A DNA stretch of 64,000 nucleotides from DATMRS01 sp035566015 (GTDB taxonomy: Bacteria > Pseudomonadota > Alphaproteobacteria > Sphingomonadales > Sphingomonadaceae), in contig DATMRS010000023.1 in the NCBI GenBank assembly GCA_035566015.1, forward strand, positions 295,615-359,614. Reading direction: 5' to 3'. The position numbers and the translations under genes were made by a program. The notes below the pieces were generated by a model, which was not told where the DNA came from, ran no database searches, and saw nothing but the letters and a program-made list of their open reading frames with translations. This document shows positions 16,125-24,849 of this stretch, in pieces (position 1 is the first letter of the stretch; the number at the start of each line of letters is the position of its first letter).

Positions 16125-16978
16125 TGCCCGCGGCGCGCGAGGCGGCAGCGGCGCCGTTCGATCCGCTGCGCCCCCGCCTGCTTCGCGTCGCCTATCGCAT
16201 GCTCGGCTCGGTCGCCGATGCGGAAGATGTGGTGCAGGAGGCCTTCATCCGCTGGATGGGGGCCGATCGCGCCGAGGTGCGCGAGCCCGAAGCCTTCCTG
16301 CGCCGCATCGTCACGCGGCTATGCCTCGACCAGCTCAAATCGGCGCGGCATCGGCGCGAAACCTATGTCGGCCCGTGGCTGCCCGATCCGATCGTCGAAG
16401 AGGAGGAGACGGAGGACGTGACGCTGCCGCTGATGCTCGCGCTTGAGCGGCTTTCCCCGCTCGAACGCGCGGCTTTCCTGCTGCACGATGTGTTCGGGCT
16501 CGGCTTCGACGAGGTGGCGGCGACGATCGGGCGCGATGTCGCCGCTTGCCGACAGCTTGCCAGCCGCGCGCGCATCCATGTGCGCGAGGCGCGGCCGCGC
16601 TTCCAGGTGGAGAAGGAACGCGGGCTGGCGCTCGCCAACGCCTTCTTCCTCGCCTCCCGAAACGGCGACATGGGCGCGCTGGGCGCGCTGCTGGCGGACG
16701 ATGTGAGCCTGCATACCGACGGCGGCGGCAAGCGCCCGGCGGCGGTGCGCCCCCTTGTCGGCATCGGCGAAGTGCTGAAACTGCACAAGGCGCTGGGCGT
16801 GCTGTACGGCAAGCACGGCTCCGAACTCGTGCGCACCGCGCTGGTCAATGGCCTGCCCGGCTTCATCACGCGCGAGGCCGACGGCGAATTGCAGACCACC
16901 GCGCTACTGATCGAGGGGGGTCGCGTGGTCGCCATCTACATGACGCGCAATCCGGACAAGCTGCGGCACCTGCATTAG
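16124..16978 (+). CDS. ECF41-family RNA polymerase sigma factor with SnoaL-like C-terminal extension
   Basis: A 284-residue protein: sigma region 2 (about 15-80, AYRMLGSVADAEDVVQEAF), sigma region 4 (about 105-160) and a NTF2/SnoaL-like extension. The three motifs that define ECF41 are all present in slightly varied form: WLPDP at 85-89, DGGGK at 199-203 and NPDKL at 276-280. The extension takes the place of an anti-sigma factor and tunes activity from within. The gene is coupled to the CMD gene by TGATG and the promoter at 15602-15628 fits its own class, so the unit is likely self-activating. Confidence 0.93.
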   Translation: MPAAREAAAAPFDPLRPRLLRVAYRMLGSVADAEDVVQEAFIRWMGADRAEVREPEAFLRRIVTRLCLDQLKSARHRRETYVGPWLPDPIVEEEETEDVTLPLMLALERLSPLERAAFLLHDVFGLGFDEVAATIGRDVAACRQLASRARIHVREARPRFQVEKERGLALANAFFLASRNGDMGALGALLADDVSLHTDGGGKRPAAVRPLVGIGEVLKLHKALGVLYGKHGSELVRTALVNGLPGFITREADGELQTTALLIEGGRVVAIYMTRNPDKLRHLH

Positions 16979-16991
16979 GCCCGATCCTCCT

Positions 16992-17090
16992 CCCGTCATT
17001 CCGGCGAACGCCGGAATCCATGGACAGTGAGACGATCGGTAAGGAAGTGCACCGTGTCCCATGGACCCCGGCTTCCGCCGGGGTGACGGG
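16992..17090. repeat. Paired palindromes of the GTCATTCC/GGAATCC family
   Basis: The first hairpin (ATTCCGGCG at 16998-17006, CGCCGGAAT at 17009-17017) begins with CCCGTC. The second (CCCCGGC at 17066-17072, GCCGGGG at 17077-17083) ends with GTGACGGG. TCCATGGA-like sequences on the inner sides complete a roughly mirror-image unit of about 100 bases. It sits between converging genes and probably also acts as a two-way terminator. Similar pairs occur at 44331 and 60178. Confidence 0.75.
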
Positions 17091-17095
17091 AAGAG

Positions 17096-17950
17096 CTATT
17101 TGCCCGCGGTCTGCAATTCCTTGGGCACCTTGAAGCCGCAGTTGAACGTCTTGCACACGGTGATCGTATGGACGTAGCGGATCTTTCCCTCTTCGATGCG
17201 GAAGGTGTGCGCATCGGGCAGTTGATCCTTGCCGAAGCGGAGCAGGACCGTCACCGCGCCGATCGCCGGATCGACGATATAGCGGCGCTCGGTGAGCTTC
17301 ACGCCACTCGGCACGCCGACATTGCAGCTATCCTCGGCCGTTGCGGTGCCGGGCGCGCCCTTGCCGGTATAGAGGCCGCCCTCCAGCCGCGCGCACGGGC
17401 TACCCCACGGTACGGCGACGCTCTTGTCGTCGAAGGAATCGAGATAGGCGTTGGCGGCGGCGATCAGCTTCGTGCGGCTCTCACGCTTCTCGGGCGGGAT
17501 TTCGGACCAGTCCTCCGCGCGCGAATATTTGAGCGTGTTGGCCGCATTGAACAGCCAGTCGTCATGATCGGTAATCAGCGTCTCGATCGCGTGCACCCGG
17601 TCGCCACGCATCTCCAGCAGCGTGCCGAGCACATAGGGATGTTTCGGATCGGTGATGACCATTTCGGTGAAGGACATGCAGCTCAGCGGATCGAGGAGGC
17701 TGCGATGGAAATCGATCTTTTGCGGCGTGGAGAGGATGCCCGTCGACATCGTCCCCATTTCCATCTGCTCCGAATATTGCGTCCAGCCCGAGAGGGGGAC
17801 GAGCGTCGCGTCGCCCTTCGTCTGCGCGCCGATATAGGCGTCGGTCGCCTTCTGGAGATCGGCGCGGCTGCACTCGCCCTGGGCAAGCACGGGCGCGGCC
17901 GCGAAGAGAAGGCCGCAGGCGAAAGCCGTACCGAGAAAAATCTTGCGCAT
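17096..17950 (-). CDS. Secreted protein of about 284 residues, resembling the DUF8021 type
   Basis: A signal peptide (KIFLGTAFACGLLFAAAPVLAQ without interruption is longer than shown here; cleavage after AQG is likely) precedes a mature domain with six or so cysteines (GECSRADL, LSCMS, SPCAR, DSCNVG, TVCKTFNCG), suggesting disulphides. Patterns such as TDPKHPYVLGT, DHDDWLFNA and RYVHTITVCK recall a family of secreted proteins I know mainly from filamentous fungi. No catalytic residues can be named. ATG 17950 is preferred over 17965 because GAAAGGG lies 6 bases upstream of it. It is a single gene flanked by the repeat pair. Confidence 0.75.
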   Translation of the reverse strand: MRKIFLGTAFACGLLFAAAPVLAQGECSRADLQKATDAYIGAQTKGDATLVPLSGWTQYSEQMEMGTMSTGILSTPQKIDFHRSLLDPLSCMSFTEMVITDPKHPYVLGTLLEMRGDRVHAIETLITDHDDWLFNAANTLKYSRAEDWSEIPPEKRESRTKLIAAANAYLDSFDDKSVAVPWGSPCARLEGGLYTGKGAPGTATAEDSCNVGVPSGVKLTERRYIVDPAIGAVTVLLRFGKDQLPDAHTFRIEEGKIRYVHTITVCKTFNCGFKVPKELQTAGK

Positions 17951-18101
17951 CGATAGCCCTTTCAATCCGGAAGAAGGAAATTCGAGGCGGGACGAAGCGG
18001 ATCGGGCCGCGCGAGGCCGGGCGCCGGATCGATCGCAAGCATGATGATGCCCCCCTATCTATCTGTTCTGCGCCTGTTTATCGCGCGAACGGGCGCGCTT
18101 G

Positions 18102-19772
18102 TCACGGGCGGGTGCGCGACAGCCTGACGATGTGGACGACGGGGCCGGCGCTCCGCCCCGGTTCGGGGCGGATGACCGCGACGATCCGCGCTCCCTTCAG
18201 CAGCGTGCGATAGCGGCCGAGCGCGTCGCCGAAGGTCGCGGCATCCGCCCGGTAGCGCGCATAATGGGTGAGCACCGCATAATCGGCGCGGCAGCTATCG
18301 AGCAGCGCCATATCGACATGGCCCAGATCCATGATCGGGCTGTCGGCGCGCAGCCCCTCCACCCGCGAATAGCGGATATGCCCCGCGAGCGCGGCGTGCA
18401 CGTCGATGCACCCCGCCGAGCCGAGCGGGAACAGGAAGCGCCACGGCCCCTGCAATATGTCGAAGGCGGCATGCTCGATCAGGATCGAGCGCCCCGGCGG
18501 CACATGGCCGCGCACCCAGGCCGAGGCGATCTGGCGCGTGTCATGCGCGCGCTCGGCCGCGTTCACCCAGACGGCATGGGCCATCGGGATCATGAGGAGA
18601 AGCGCGGCCAGCGGCTCCGCGAAGGGAAGGCGCCGGCCCAGGCGGGCGCGCAGCAGATCGGCGAGGCGGCACAAGGCATAGGCGAGCGCCAGCGCGAACA
18701 GGGGAAGCAGCGGAACGATCCAGCGTTCCCAGCGCAGCGCCTGCGCGCAGATGATGACCAGAAAGGCGAGGAAGCCCGGCAGCACCGCGACCGCCAGCAG
18801 CCGGCTGCGCACGGTTCCCCAGCCGAGCCCCAGCAGCGTCAACGCCAGCCCGGCGACACCCAGCGACGAGAGCAGGGGACGATCGACATACCAGCCGAGA
18901 TTGGCGAGAAAGCCCCCGCCTGTCGCGCCGGGATGGACGCGCCGCGCCTCGCCCGCCAGATCGCGCAACACGGTCTGATGGTCGAGCAGCAGATAGGGCG
19001 AGACGAGCAGCAGGCTGCCAAGCGCGGCAAGGCAGAAGGCCGCGAGCCGCCGTCCCTCCGCGCGGCCCCACAGGATGCGATAGAGGCCCGCCGCCATCGG
19101 GCTCAGCGCGATCACCGCCGCCGGCCATTTGGTCGCGCAGCCGAGTCCGACGAACAGGCCGGCGAGCAGATAATCGCGCCACCGTCCGCCCCGGAAGATC
19201 GCGATAGCGGCCAGCGTGGCGAGCAGCATGAAGACGGTCGCCTGCACGTCGGTGCGGATGATCTGCGAATATTCGATATGGACGGCGTTGACCGCGAGGA
19301 AGGCGGCGGCAAGCAGGCCGAGCCGCGCGCCGCCGATCCGTTTGCCGAGCCGATACGTCAGCAGCACGCAGACGACGCCGCTAAGCAGGATCAGCAGCCG
19401 CCCCGGCAGGAAGATCAGCCCCGGATCGGCATAGGCCGCGCCGACGAAGGCATGCGCATCGGCAAAACGCCCCGACGCGAGGCCCGCCAGGGCGACGGCA
19501 AGGCTGGTGAGCGCGAGGCCATAGAGGGTGATCGTGCCCGGATGGCCGAACCAGCCCGGATCGAGGCTGTGGTTCCGCAGCATCTCCAGCGCGGTCATCA
19601 CGAACAGCGGCTCGTCGGGATCGTTGAGCGCGGGCAGGCCGAACGCCACGCCATGCAGCCGCAGGGTGGTCGCGACGAGCAGGATCAGCGCGAGCAGGCC
19701 GCGCCGAACCCGGCAACGGGCGAGCGGATTACGGATAAGAGGGGGCGGTTCCGTCATGGCGTCGGATGACAT
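18102..19772 (-). CDS. GT39-type membrane glycosyltransferase (ArnT/PMT-like)
   Basis: A 556-residue protein with an N-terminal hydrophobic helix, the acidic periplasmic motif NDPDEPLF near 50, a second acidic site RTDVQ near 173, and about ten to twelve membrane helices ending at a soluble C-terminal domain. This is the plan of enzymes that use polyprenyl-phosphate sugars as donors on the periplasmic side, as in lipid A or glycoprotein modification. It starts only 14 bases from the divergent rfbF start, so the two promoters must overlap the opposing genes. The donor could come from the GT2 enzyme encoded 6 kb away. The equally long opposite-strand ORF is a shadow. Confidence 0.85.
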   Translation of the reverse strand: MSSDAMTEPPPLIRNPLARCRVRRGLLALILLVATTLRLHGVAFGLPALNDPDEPLFVMTALEMLRNHSLDPGWFGHPGTITLYGLALTSLAVALAGLASGRFADAHAFVGAAYADPGLIFLPGRLLILLSGVVCVLLTYRLGKRIGGARLGLLAAAFLAVNAVHIEYSQIIRTDVQATVFMLLATLAAIAIFRGGRWRDYLLAGLFVGLGCATKWPAAVIALSPMAAGLYRILWGRAEGRRLAAFCLAALGSLLLVSPYLLLDHQTVLRDLAGEARRVHPGATGGGFLANLGWYVDRPLLSSLGVAGLALTLLGLGWGTVRSRLLAVAVLPGFLAFLVIICAQALRWERWIVPLLPLFALALAYALCRLADLLRARLGRRLPFAEPLAALLLMIPMAHAVWVNAAERAHDTRQIASAWVRGHVPPGRSILIEHAAFDILQGPWRFLFPLGSAGCIDVHAALAGHIRYSRVEGLRADSPIMDLGHVDMALLDSCRADYAVLTHYARYRADAATFGDALGRYRTLLKGARIVAVIRPEPGRSAGPVVHIVRLSRTRP

Positions 19773-19786
19773 GACGTGGAGCGGCG

Positions 19787-20560
19787 ATGCGAACCGTAAT
19801 ATTGGCGGGCGGCCTTGGGACCCGGCTTGGCGAGGAAACGACCGTGCGGCCCAAGCCGATGATCGAGATCGGCGGGATGCCGATCCTGTGGCACATCATG
19901 AAGATCTATTCCTCGTCCGGATTCAACGACTTCGTCATCTGCCTCGGCTATAAGGGCTATCTGATAAAGGAGTTCTTCGCCAACTACTTCCTCCACACCT
20001 CCGACGTGACGATCGACCTGCGCGGCGGCAACGGCATGGAGGTGCATTATGCGCGCAGCGAGCCTTGGCGCGTCACGCTGGTGGAAACCGGCGCGACGAC
20101 GATGACGGGCGGGCGGCTGGCGGCGATCCGCCCCTATCTGGAGCCCGACGAGCCCTTCTGCTTCACCTATGGCGATGGCGTCGCCAATATCGACGTCGAC
20201 GCGCTCGTCCGCTTCCACAAGGCGCATGGCCTGCGCGCCACCATCACCTCCGTTTCGCCGCCCGGCCGCTTCGGCGCGCTCGAATTCGACGGCGGGCGCG
20301 TGATCGATTTCAAGGAGAAGCCGGCGGGCGACGGCGGGCGGATCAACGGCGGCTTCTTCGTCGCCGATCCGTCGGTGCTCGATCTTGTCGACGGGCCTGA
20401 AACGATCTGGGAGGCCGGGCCGCTCGAACGGCTGGCGCATGATGGCGAGCTGATGGGCTATCGGCACGAAGGCTTCTGGCAGCCGATGGATACGTTGCGT
20501 GACAAGAATTATCTGGAGGAGCTCTGGAAAACCGGCGATGCGCCGTGGAAGCGCTGGTGA
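19787..20560 (+). CDS. rfbF: Glucose-1-phosphate cytidylyltransferase
   Basis: A 257-residue enzyme of the nucleotidyltransferase fold: AGGLGTRLGEETTVRPKPM at 7-25, the catalytic loop, then FTYGDGVANID near 126 and a C-terminal GFWQPMDTLRDK. It makes CDP-glucose from glucose-1-phosphate and CTP, first step of the CDP-sugar branch that leads to dideoxy and branched sugars in O-antigens. It overlaps rfbG by 16 bases. GGAG lies about 5 bases before the ATG. Confidence 0.95.
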   Translation: MRTVILAGGLGTRLGEETTVRPKPMIEIGGMPILWHIMKIYSSSGFNDFVICLGYKGYLIKEFFANYFLHTSDVTIDLRGGNGMEVHYARSEPWRVTLVETGATTMTGGRLAAIRPYLEPDEPFCFTYGDGVANIDVDALVRFHKAHGLRATITSVSPPGRFGALEFDGGRVIDFKEKPAGDGGRINGGFFVADPSVLDLVDGPETIWEAGPLERLAHDGELMGYRHEGFWQPMDTLRDKNYLEELWKTGDAPWKRW

Positions 20561-21654
20561 GCGGCTGGCAGGGCCGCCGGGTGCTCGTGACGGGGCATAC
20601 CGGTTTCAAGGGAAGCTGGCTGAGCCTGTGGCTCGATACATTGGGCGCCGACGTCACCGGCTTCGCGCTGCCGCCGCCGACGCGGCCGAGCCTGTTCGAG
20701 GCGGCGCGGATCGCCGAACGGGTCCGCCATATCGAAGGCGACATACGCGATCTGGCGGCCTTGCAGGCGGCGGTGGAGACGGCGCGGCCAGAGCTGATCC
20801 TGCATCTCGCCGCGCAGCCGCTGGTCCGCGCCTCCTATGCCGAACCGGTGGAAACCTATGCCACCAACGTCATGGGCACGGTGCACCTGCTGGAGGCGGC
20901 GCGGCGCGTGCCGGAGGTCAAGGCGATCGTCTGCGTGACGAGCGACAAATGCTATGAGAATCGCGAATGGGTCTGGCCCTATCGCGAAAGCGATCCGATG
21001 GGCGGCCATGATCCCTATAGCAGCAGCAAGGGATGCGCCGAGCTGGTGGTCGCGGCGTGGCGACGATCCTTCTTCGATCGCGAGGGGCCGGCGCTCGCCT
21101 CGGTGCGTGCGGGCAATGTGATCGGCGGCGGCGACTGGGCGGCCGACCGGCTGGTGCCCGATCTGGTGCGCGCGTTCGAGGCCGGCGCCGCCCCCCTGAT
21201 CCGCTCGCCGCACGCGGTGCGGCCGTGGCAGCACGTGCTGGAGGCGCTGGGCGGCTATCTGCGGATCGCCGATCGGCTGCTGGCGGGCGAGAGGCGCTTT
21301 GCCGATGCGTGGAATTTCGGGCCGGCAGACGAGGATGCGCGGCCGGTGTCGTGGATCGTCGGAAAGATGCGCGCGGCGTGGGGCGGCGATGCCGGCGCGG
21401 CGCTGCCCGACAGCGGCCCGCGCCCGCACGAGGCGGGGCTGCTGCGGCTCGATTGTTCCAGGGCGCGCGCCGAGCTGGGATGGCGGCCGGCGCTGACGCT
21501 GGAGGAGGCGCTGCTCTGGATCGTCGAGTGGCACAAGGCGCTGGCGGCGGGCGGCGACGCGCGCGCGCTCACCCTCGCCCAGATCGCCGATTACAGCGCG
21601 CGATCCGGCTTCGCGGCGGCGGATCGGAATGTGACGCGGCTGTGCCAGAAATAG
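20545..21654 (+). CDS. rfbG: CDP-glucose 4,6-dehydratase
   Basis: A 369-residue extended short-chain dehydrogenase: Rossmann motif VTGHTGFKGSWL near 15, the SDR active site with Ser/Thr in VTSDKCYEN and Tyr-x3-Lys in YSSSKGC near 156. It converts CDP-glucose to CDP-4-keto-6-deoxyglucose. rfbH and rfbI, needed for 3,6-dideoxy sugars, are not next to it; instead a TPP enzyme and a second SDR lie on the opposite strand. Its last 64 bases overlap the end of the convergent gtrA-like gene. Confidence 0.95.
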   Translation: MEALVSGWQGRRVLVTGHTGFKGSWLSLWLDTLGADVTGFALPPPTRPSLFEAARIAERVRHIEGDIRDLAALQAAVETARPELILHLAAQPLVRASYAEPVETYATNVMGTVHLLEAARRVPEVKAIVCVTSDKCYENREWVWPYRESDPMGGHDPYSSSKGCAELVVAAWRRSFFDREGPALASVRAGNVIGGGDWAADRLVPDLVRAFEAGAAPLIRSPHAVRPWQHVLEALGGYLRIADRLLAGERRFADAWNFGPADEDARPVSWIVGKMRAAWGGDAGAALPDSGPRPHEAGLLRLDCSRARAELGWRPALTLEEALLWIVEWHKALAAGGDARALTLAQIADYSARSGFAAADRNVTRLCQK

Positions 21655-22019
21655 CTGCCGGCGATCAGCACGACGGTGAAGCCTAGCTGCGCGACGATCG
21701 GCGGAACGCCGCCCCACTCCACCAGCAGCGGCAGCGCCGCCCAGTTGGCGGCATAGTTGAACAGGTAGAAGCTTGAAAAGGCCGCGAACTCGCGCAGGAT
21801 CGGCCCGCGCGTGCGGAAGACGCCCAGCTTGTAGGTGGTGAAGGCGAAGCAGAGGCACACCGCCTGCGCGAGGCCGAGCGCGAGCAGATAATGGCGCTGG
21901 AAGGCCGGCGCCGCCCAGAGCAGCAGCGGATAGAAGGCCAGCCCGAACGCCGTGTTCGCCCCGCCCGCGATCAGGAAGCGCAGCGGACGTTCGCTTTTGA
22001 GCGTGTCGCGGCCGATCAC
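21591..22019 (-). CDS. GtrA-family membrane protein
   Basis: A 142-residue protein with four hydrophobic segments (RFLIAGGANTAFGLAFYPLL, LALGLAQAVCLCFAF, FAAFSSFYLFNYAANWAALP and IVAQLGFTVVLIAGSYFW), as in GtrA flippase-like proteins that move lipid-linked sugars or help in O-antigen glucosylation. I chose the GTG at 22019 because it overlaps the TPP-enzyme stop (GTGA). It is the last gene of the minus-strand polysaccharide operon, and its last 64 bases are shared with the end of rfbG on the plus strand. Confidence 0.85.
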   Translation of the reverse strand: MIGRDTLKSERPLRFLIAGGANTAFGLAFYPLLLWAAPAFQRHYLLALGLAQAVCLCFAFTTYKLGVFRTRGPILREFAAFSSFYLFNYAANWAALPLLVEWGGVPPIVAQLGFTVVLIAGSYFWHSRVTFRSAAAKPDRAL

Positions 22020-23839
22020 GATTCCTCCAGCAGGTTGATCCGCATATTCTCGCGCAGCACCTCGCGCGGGAGGAAGGGCGAGAGGTCTTCGAGGGGGGGC
22101 GAGGTGATGCGCCCGTCGGGATGCTGTTTCGCGCCGAGCTTGGGCGCGAAGGGGACATTCTCGTCGATCAGCAACTCGCACAGCACCGGGCCTTCTGTGG
22201 CCAGCGCCGCCGCGATCGCGCCGGGCAGTTCGTTATGCGATTCGGCGCGGAAATAGGCGAAGCCGAAGGCGGCGGCGACCTTTCCGAAATCGGGGAAGGT
22301 CACGTTGCTCTTTGGCCCGCCGCCCACCTCGACGCCGTTGAAGAAATTGCGGTGTGTCTGGAAGATCGAGACATAACCGCTATTGTTGAGCAGGAAGACC
22401 TTCACCGGCAGGTTGTTGCCCGCGATCGTCTGCAATTCCTGAAGGTTCATCATGATGCTGCCGTCGCCCGCGATCGCGATCACGCGCTGTCGCCCGCCGG
22501 TCGCGGTGCAGACGCCGATCGCGGCGGGCAGGTCATAGCCCATCGTCGCGCAGCCCGAATTGGTCCACAGCCGCTGGCCGCGCCTGATCCGCGCCGTCTG
22601 GAAGCTGACGACGCAGGCGCTGCCATTGCCGGTGATGACGATATCCTCCTGGTCCAGCGCCTCGAACAGCGCGTCCATTGCGACATAGGGGTGATTAGCG
22701 GGGCTATGGTCGCGATATTCGGGAAGGACCGTCGGAAAGCGGCGGACGCGCTCGCGCGCCCAGCCCAACCATTCCTGATGCCCCTGCGTCGGGCCGGGAT
22801 AGGGCCGCGCGAGCAAGGCGGGGATCAGGTCCGCCAGATCGGCGACGACGGGCATGTCGGGCGTCACCGTCGGCTTGCCCAGCTCGACGGGATCGATGTC
22901 CACCCAGATTTTGTAGGCGGCGCGCGCGAAGGTCTTCCAGTTATAGCTCACCTGCCGGATGTTGAGCCTGCTGCCGAGGACGAGCAGCAGGTCCGCGCTT
23001 TGCAGCACCATGTTGCCGCCGCGATCGCCCACTGTGCCGGGGCGGCCGGCATAGAGCGGATGATCGTTCCACAGCGCGTCATGCGCGTTCCAGCCGGTGA
23101 CGACGGGCACGCCCAGCCGCTCGATCAGCCGGAGGAAATCGGCGTGCGCGCCGCTCAGCCGCACGCCGCCGCCGGCGAACAGCACCGGACGTTCGGCGGC
23201 GTGCAGCCTGTCGAGGATCGCGGCGGCGGCGGTGTCGAGATGGGTGCGCTTCCACGGCTCGTCCAGTTCGGCGGGATCGAACCCGGGGAGCAGATCGTCG
23301 GGATCGATCGGCGCCGCCTGCACGTCGAGCGGGATATCGAGCCAGACGGGGCCGGGCCGTCCGCTGGTGGCGAGATAGAGCGCCTTTTCGAGATGGTAGC
23401 GGATCGAGCGCGGGTCCGTCACCATCACCGCATATTTGGTGATCGGGCGGACCAGTTCCTCGATGTCCAGCTCCTGATCGCCATATTGGCGCAGCGGCAG
23501 GCCGGTCGAGCGCACGGTGGTTTCCATCTTCACCTGTCCGGAGAGCACCAGCATCCCGATCGAATCGACCCATGCGCCATAGACGCCGGTGATCGCATTG
23601 GTGCCGCCGGGGCCCGAGGTGACGTTGACCACCGCCAGCCGGTTGGTCAGCCGGTAATAGGCCTCGGCCGCCATCGCCAGCGCCTGCTCATGATGGGTGA
23701 AGGTGGTGGCGAGGCGCGGATGCGTGCCCAGCGAATGGTTGAGATGCATCGCGCCGCCGCCGGTCAGCATGAAGATGTCGGCGATGCCATGCTCGGCCAG
23801 CCTGTCGGCCACCCAGTCGGAAAGTTTCACGCGCGTCAT
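22016..23839 (-). CDS. Thiamine-diphosphate-dependent enzyme, acetolactate-synthase-like
   Basis: A 607-residue protein with the three-domain plan of the ALS/YerE group: N-terminal pyrimidine-binding domain with the Glu in HHEQALAMAAE near 50, central domain, and C-terminal diphosphate-binding domain with GDGSIMMNLQELQTI near 433-447 and NNSGYVS. In a CDP-sugar locus, a TPP enzyme of this type could add a two-carbon unit to a keto sugar, as YerE does for yersiniose, or act on a small acid. ATG 23839 overlaps the epimerase stop (ATGA). The exact reaction is not deducible; a true acetolactate synthase is less likely because no small subunit follows. Confidence 0.8.
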   Translation of the reverse strand: MTRVKLSDWVADRLAEHGIADIFMLTGGGAMHLNHSLGTHPRLATTFTHHEQALAMAAEAYYRLTNRLAVVNVTSGPGGTNAITGVYGAWVDSIGMLVLSGQVKMETTVRSTGLPLRQYGDQELDIEELVRPITKYAVMVTDPRSIRYHLEKALYLATSGRPGPVWLDIPLDVQAAPIDPDDLLPGFDPAELDEPWKRTHLDTAAAAILDRLHAAERPVLFAGGGVRLSGAHADFLRLIERLGVPVVTGWNAHDALWNDHPLYAGRPGTVGDRGGNMVLQSADLLLVLGSRLNIRQVSYNWKTFARAAYKIWVDIDPVELGKPTVTPDMPVVADLADLIPALLARPYPGPTQGHQEWLGWARERVRRFPTVLPEYRDHSPANHPYVAMDALFEALDQEDIVITGNGSACVVSFQTARIRRGQRLWTNSGCATMGYDLPAAIGVCTATGGRQRVIAIAGDGSIMMNLQELQTIAGNNLPVKVFLLNNSGYVSIFQTHRNFFNGVEVGGGPKSNVTFPDFGKVAAAFGFAYFRAESHNELPGAIAAALATEGPVLCELLIDENVPFAPKLGAKQHPDGRITSPPLEDLSPFLPREVLRENMRINLLEES

Positions 23840-24849
23840 GGTTTCCATCCGTTCGAAATAGCGGTGCGGCGGATCGCCTCGTCGAGGGCGACGGTGGGCG
23901 CGACGCCCAGGTCGCGGCGGATCGCCGCGGTCGAGGGGACGTAGCGGCCGGGGTTCCAGCCGGGATCGGGGCGGCCGAGAATCTCGACCCCGGGTCCGCC
24001 GAGGATCGCGGCGGTGCGCCGGGCGAGGTCGGCGATCGACACCGCCTCTTCGGACCCGACATTGTAGGTGGCGCCTGCCTTGGCGCCGAGCAGGATCGTC
24101 CACAGCCAGACAGCGAGATCGGCGGCATAGAGATAGGAGCGGACCGTCCTGCCCTCGCCCACGATCCGGATCGGGCGGCCGAGCATCGCGTCCCGGATGA
24201 AATTGCCCGCCGCGAAATGGATATCGAGCGAGAGCAGCGGCCCCAGCAGCGCGAAGATGCGCGCGGCGACGACGTCGAGCCCATATTGCCGGCGGTAGAT
24301 TGCGCAGAGCAGCTCGGCGGCGCGCTTGCCTTCGCCATAGGCCGAGCGCGGATCGCGCGGATCGGGGCCGCCATGCCAATCCTCCGTGACATGGGTGACG
24401 TCCCACGGCTGGCAGCCATAGACCCCGCCCGAACTCAGGAAGAAGAAGCGCGAAACGCCCCGCTCCACCGCGAAATCGAGTGCGCGGCGGGTGCCCGTGA
24501 CGATCGTGTCGAACATGCGGCAGGGATCGCCGATATTGAGCGCGGCGCTGGCGTCGGTCGCGGCGTGGATGATGTGGGTGAACGCGCCCGGCGGCGGGGT
24601 GAAGCTGGCGATGTCGCCGCGCAGCAGGCGAACGCGCCGGGCAAGATGCGGCGCGCGCACCGCGAAACCCGCCGGATCGCGGCTGAGAAGCGTGATTTCC
24701 GCGTCAACGCCCGAATGCGCCCATGCCTCCAGCAGCCAACGGCCGATGAAGCCGGTGCCGCCGGTGATGAACAGCCGCGCGCCCGACAGGCGCGGCCAGA
24801 GCGGCCCGAGCGCGGCCTGGATCGCTTCGATATCGCGCGCGAGCCTCAT
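23836..24849 (-). CDS. NAD-dependent epimerase/dehydratase (extended SDR)
   Basis: A 337-residue Rossmann protein: FITGGTGFIGRWLLEAW near 27-43, Ser in FFLSSGGVYG, and Tyr-x3-Lys in SAYGEGKRAAE near 167. Such enzymes epimerise, reduce or dehydrate nucleotide-linked sugars. The start ATG at 24849 overlaps the upstream GT87 stop and the end overlaps the TPP gene, both as ATGA. It may act on the product of rfbG or of the TPP enzyme; substrate unknown. Confidence 0.88.
   Translation of the reverse strand: MRLARDIEAIQAALGPLWPRLSGARLFITGGTGFIGRWLLEAWAHSGVDAEITLLSRDPAGFAVRAPHLARRVRLLRGDIASFTPPPGAFTHIIHAATDASAALNIGDPCRMFDTIVTGTRRALDFAVERGVSRFFFLSSGGVYGCQPWDVTHVTEDWHGGPDPRDPRSAYGEGKRAAELLCAIYRRQYGLDVVAARIFALLGPLLSLDIHFAAGNFIRDAMLGRPIRIVGEGRTVRSYLYAADLAVWLWTILLGAKAGATYNVGSEEAVSIADLARRTAAILGGPGVEILGRPDPGWNPGRYVPSTAAIRRDLGVAPTVALDEAIRRTAISNGWKP

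Noticed and set aside
18099..19769. A 556-codon plus-strand ORF opposite the GT39 gene
   Set aside because: It is low-complexity (Arg, Gln, Glu, Asp, Ala), has no known domain, and mirrors the real membrane protein. Long antisense ORFs are common in DNA of this GC content.
22121..23944. A 607-codon plus-strand ORF opposite the TPP enzyme
   Set aside because: It has no domain, and the minus frame has all the TPP-enzyme motifs.
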